Under the pieces are notes generated by a model. The model searched no databases, was not told where the DNA came from, and worked only from the letters and a program-made list of their open reading frames with translations. A program made the position numbers and the translations under genes. A DNA stretch of 64,000 nucleotides from an uncultured Lachnospiraceae bacterium (GTDB lineage Bacteria > Bacillota > Clostridia > Lachnospirales > Lachnospiraceae). How positions within the stretch are numbered: position 1 is the stretch's first letter; the number at the start of each line of letters is the position of its first letter. Below are positions 61,209 to 64,000 of this stretch, one piece after another. Location of the stretch: the NCBI GenBank assembly GCA_949878435.1, contig CATLAK010000003.1, forward strand, positions 62,001-126,000, in the 5' to 3' direction.

Positions 61209-61913
61209 ATGAACCATATTTATGAATGTCAAATCCTCTTAATCGATGACAACAAAGAGCTGCTTTCCATGATGACCCACATGCTAAGCAGGGAAGGTTT
61301 CACAAACTTAAGCACCGCTGCCTGCTGTCAGGAAGCAAGAGCGGCGCTTGCCAAAAGGCTGCCGGACCTTATCATTTTGGACGTTATGCTTCCTGACGGA
61401 AACGGCTTTTCCCTCTTTCAGGAAATTCGGGCAAAAGCAGACATCCCCATCCTCTTTCTCTCCGCCCGGGATGAAGACAACGACCGCCTGCTGGGGCTGG
61501 GGCTCGGGGCAGACGACTATCTGACCAAACCCTTTCTGCCCAAGGAACTGACCTTAAGAATCAGTGCTATCCTCCGGCGCACCTATCTCTCGGATCGTTT
61601 CATCCAATCAGAAACGTCAGACTTAAAGCTGGGAACACGAGTCGTTCATTTTGACCGGGGAACCGTGGAAACTGCTGAAGGGGAAACTGCCTTGACCGCT
61701 AAGGAATTGCTGATTCTCAAGAAACTTTATGAAAACCGGAACCGCATCGTGACCTTTGACGCCCTCTGCGACGCCGTATGGGGCGACGGTTACTACACCT
61801 ACGAAAATACGCTGATGGTGCACATCAGACGCCTGCGCGAAAAGCTGGAAGAGGATCCCTCGCATCCCCAATATCTCCTTACCGCCCGAGGCATCGGCTA
61901 CCGCCTGATATAA
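61209..61913 (+). CDS. OmpR-family response regulator
   Basis: A 234-residue response regulator. The receiver domain has the phosphorylated Asp58 (LIILDVMLPDG) and Lys107 (DYLTKPF); the C-terminal winged helix has TYENTLMVHIRRLREKL. It is followed 32 bp later by a sensor kinase and lies divergent to the LanFEG genes, which it likely activates. CAGGAGAG precedes the ATG. Confidence 0.92.
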   Translation: MNHIYECQILLIDDNKELLSMMTHMLSREGFTNLSTAACCQEARAALAKRLPDLIILDVMLPDGNGFSLFQEIRAKADIPILFLSARDEDNDRLLGLGLGADDYLTKPFLPKELTLRISAILRRTYLSDRFIQSETSDLKLGTRVVHFDRGTVETAEGETALTAKELLILKKLYENRNRIVTFDALCDAVWGDGYYTYENTLMVHIRRLREKLEEDPSHPQYLLTARGIGYRLI

Positions 61914-61945
61914 AAAAATAGGAAGGATATACAAGGTAACTCCCC

Positions 61946-63328
61946 ATGAAAGACCTGCTTAAGATATACCGCCGTTACATTTTTACCGCCGTCTCTATCT
62001 GCACTCTGGTTCTTATTTTCAATCTGCTGCTTTTGTTCTGTTTTCTCTTAAACCAGTTTGGATACAAGACAGCAGAAAATTATGCCTCCACCCGGACAAG
62101 TATCCTGTCTGCCCAGCTGACTTTAGATCACGGACAATATATCCTTTCAGAGGATGCCCAAAAGCTGATCGATGAGCAGCTTGCCTTCGCGATGCTCATC
62201 GACCAGGAAGGGAACGTGATCTGGAGCTATCATCTTCCCGACGATCTTCCCCGCACCTACTCGCTTACCCAAGTGGCATCCTTTTCACGCTGGTATCTGG
62301 AAGGCTACCCCGTCAAGATCCATATCCGCCCGGATGGTCTCTTTGTGGCAGCCACTCCCCGCCATTCCATGTGGAAACATACCGTGGAATTTAAAGAAGA
62401 TTTTATGAACGCCTTGCCCCTATACCTGCTGCTGGTTTTCCTAGGCAATCTGCTATTGATGCTTGTCCTCGCCCTGCTTTTCGGGCACCGCTTTTATACT
62501 TCCTTAAAGCCTTTGGTAAATGGAATCGACCAGCTCACAGGCGATCAGGTTCTCACCCTGCCTGAGCAGGGAATCGTGGGAAATTTGGCAGGAAAGCTCA
62601 ATAATGTCTCCGCCACTTTGGTTTTTCAACGACAGGCTTTGGATAAAAGGGATCATGCAAGAACCAACTGGATTGCCGGCGTCTCCCATGACATCCGCAC
62701 GCCCTTGTCTCTCATTCTTGGCTTTAGCGACAACCTTGCCGAAAGCCCTAATTTAAGTCTGGAAGAAAAAAAAGAAGCTGCCTCCATTCGGGAGAACAGC
62801 CTTCTGATCAAACGCCTGATCGAGGATCTTAATCTTACCTCGCGCTTAGAATATAACTCTTATCCTTTGCATGTAAAAAAGTATAACCCAGCCGCTCTTC
62901 TTCGCAGCCTGATTGCTTCCTGCTATAACCATGGTCTTAGCAGTCAATATTCGCTGGACCTTGCTCTGGATGCCTCACTGGAAGGACTTACCTTAAGCGG
63001 GGATCCCGACCTCCTTTTGCGCGCTTTCCGCAATCTGACAGACAACAGCATCCGCCACAACCCGGCAGGCTGCCATATCCAAATCTGCGGCAGATTACAT
63101 GGGGACTTCCTACAGCTTGATTTTTCCGATACAGGATGCGGTATCCCCGCTCTGGTCATCCAGCTCCTAGACCACACAGAAACAGCTGCTGATGACAGTT
63201 CCCTTCCCCATGTGATGGGGCTTAGAATCGTAAAACAGATTATTGAAATCCACCATGGGACTATAGAATTTGAAGGTTTAGAAGATGTGTGCCGGTCTGT
63301 TGTAATCCGGCTGCCATTTTTTAGATAG
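61946..63328 (+). CDS. sensor histidine kinase
   Basis: A 460-residue membrane kinase: helices at about 12-35 and 158-180 enclose an extracellular domain of about 120 residues. A HAMP-like linker leads to the H box GVSHDIRTPLSL (His248), N box FRNLTDNSIRHN (Asn367) and G1 DTGCGI (395-400), with the G2 block VMGLRIVKQI. The sizeable external loop suggests direct ligand sensing rather than BceS-type transporter sensing. It pairs with the upstream regulator and probably senses a cell-envelope-active peptide (inference). Confidence 0.9.
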   Translation: MKDLLKIYRRYIFTAVSICTLVLIFNLLLLFCFLLNQFGYKTAENYASTRTSILSAQLTLDHGQYILSEDAQKLIDEQLAFAMLIDQEGNVIWSYHLPDDLPRTYSLTQVASFSRWYLEGYPVKIHIRPDGLFVAATPRHSMWKHTVEFKEDFMNALPLYLLLVFLGNLLLMLVLALLFGHRFYTSLKPLVNGIDQLTGDQVLTLPEQGIVGNLAGKLNNVSATLVFQRQALDKRDHARTNWIAGVSHDIRTPLSLILGFSDNLAESPNLSLEEKKEAASIRENSLLIKRLIEDLNLTSRLEYNSYPLHVKKYNPAALLRSLIASCYNHGLSSQYSLDLALDASLEGLTLSGDPDLLLRAFRNLTDNSIRHNPAGCHIQICGRLHGDFLQLDFSDTGCGIPALVIQLLDHTETAADDSSLPHVMGLRIVKQIIEIHHGTIEFEGLEDVCRSVVIRLPFFR

Positions 63329-63330
63329 TT

Positions 63331-63999
63331 TTATGCAAATTCTTTATCCAATTGATACTTAATATCCACTCCCACATCATCGGCTCTATATCCATGGTAA
63401 TTTACATCCCCTTCATGTTGGAATGCATAATAGTGACCATTCTTCTTGGCGTATAATCTCCCTTTGATTTCAACCGCTTTATTTAGCAAATCCTGCGCCT
63501 CTTCATCGTTTAAGTCCATCCGGCTTCCGACCTTTCCTTTTCCATAAGGATTTTCTCTATCAAATTTATGCCTTGTGTCATTTGCAATGAACCTTCTAAT
63601 ACCCAATTCTTTTCTATAGTAATTTATATGTTCCATTTTAGAAAGATTCCGCAGATCAATCTCTTCTCCTGCAACAATTCCCTTTACCACCGGCGTTTCA
63701 AATAATGCGTTTGACAACAAACTTATCAATATATTATCTATCGCATATGTACATACCAACGACTCTTTTTCAGCAATCCAACACGGATTTCCTTGTTCTG
63801 AGCGATAAGTTCCTTGATTTGTCAACAATCCAAGCAGAAATGTTCTTTCTTCTCTTGTCTGAAAGTTTTGCAATAATTGAATTAATTTGAAATCATTGCT
63901 TATTTCCCTTTGTGTATCAATAACTCCTGTTTTTATTTCATGAACATTAGTCACTTCATCTCTTTTTACCCGTTTACATATATCAAGAAACCTATGCAT
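63331..63999 (-). CDS. unrecognised protein, cut by window end
   Basis: A frame of at least 222 codons that reaches the window edge; the ATG at 63999 may be internal. I do not recognise the family. It is soluble, with a leucine-rich middle (DNILISLLSNALFETPVV) and a conserved-looking C-terminal half (MEHINYYRKELGIRRFIAND, then KNGHYYAFQHEGDVNYHGY). Its stop is 3 bp from the histidine kinase stop (convergent). Whether it belongs to another accessory region beyond the window cannot be seen. Confidence 0.6.
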   Translation of the reverse strand: MHRFLDICKRVKRDEVTNVHEIKTGVIDTQREISNDFKLIQLLQNFQTREERTFLLGLLTNQGTYRSEQGNPCWIAEKESLVCTYAIDNILISLLSNALFETPVVKGIVAGEEIDLRNLSKMEHINYYRKELGIRRFIANDTRHKFDRENPYGKGKVGSRMDLNDEEAQDLLNKAVEIKGRLYAKKNGHYYAFQHEGDVNYHGYRADDVGVDIKYQLDKEFA

Positions 64000-64000
64000 A

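Noticed and set aside
1-64000. tRNA, rRNA or CRISPR arrays
   Set aside because: I looked for CCA-ending cloverleaf patterns, conserved rRNA segments and regular short repeats and saw none; a covariance-model scan would settle it.

Overview
The window looks like a chromosomal stretch of a spore-forming Firmicute of the Lachnospiraceae type. The evidence is a dnaD-dnaI-prs cluster behind murC, a spoIID/spoIIQ pair, strong AGGAGG-type ribosome binding sites, TTGACA/TATAAT promoters and moderate GC. Most genes from 5 kb to 61 kb lie on the minus strand. Plus-strand genes there are mostly C-rich at third positions, so the minus strand is probably the leading strand. No tRNA, rRNA, CRISPR array or complete insertion sequence was seen.

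Layout. 0.1-5 kb (+): murC, a cluster of DnaA boxes, a DnaD-domain protein, a DnaI/DnaC-like helicase loader and PRPP synthetase. 5-8.7 kb: a polytopic membrane protein with a GT2 glycosyltransferase, then a PlsC acyltransferase. 8.7-19.3 kb: murF and ddl, a degenerate GH9-like lipoprotein, an amidohydrolase, a SpoIIQ-like protein with spoIID, a calcium-loop protein, a DUF368 (PopT-type) membrane protein and MazG.

19.3-31.7 kb is an accessory region. It holds two ADP-ribosyltransferase-like (DUF3990) modules. The first encodes a DUF3990 protein, a small helical protein and a NADAR-domain ADP-ribose glycosidase. The second encodes a DUF3990 protein and two small proteins, one of them DUF3791, and is flanked by 53-bp direct repeats that each carry a sigma-A-like promoter. 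An aconitase-family hydratase lies between them. Beyond are a tyrosine recombinase, an orphan type I restriction HsdR, remnants of a winged-helix regulator, and a Fic gene cut at its catalytic motif with an AbiEi/AbiEii toxin-antitoxin pair sitting between its halves.

31.9-41.2 kb is a catabolic locus: a ribose-type ABC transporter, M20 and M24 peptidase-like enzymes, a LacI-family regulator with two matching operators, a D-lyxose-isomerase-like enzyme and a DUF4432 sugar-binding enzyme. 41.2-44 kb holds a VapBC-like pair with a shortened toxin, a methyltransferase and decayed regulator and oxidoreductase fragments.

44-51.8 kb holds an ABC-importer operon (very large solute-binding protein, two permeases) ending in an HlyD-like adaptor. 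Next to it is a BlaI/BlaR1-like pair. A long BlaI-like dyad precedes both units, so the pair probably controls both. 51.8-56.8 kb holds an AAA/PD-(D/E)XK protein, a VanW protein, a double-domain PPK2 and a 367-bp inverted repeat. 56.8-64 kb holds an amidohydrolase, a lantibiotic-immunity-like LanFEG transporter with a divergent two-component system, and an unrecognised gene cut by the window end.

The best candidate for an undescribed system is the DUF3990 / helical protein / NADAR operon at 19.3-20.9 kb, together with the neighbouring promoter-flanked DUF3990/DUF3791 module.
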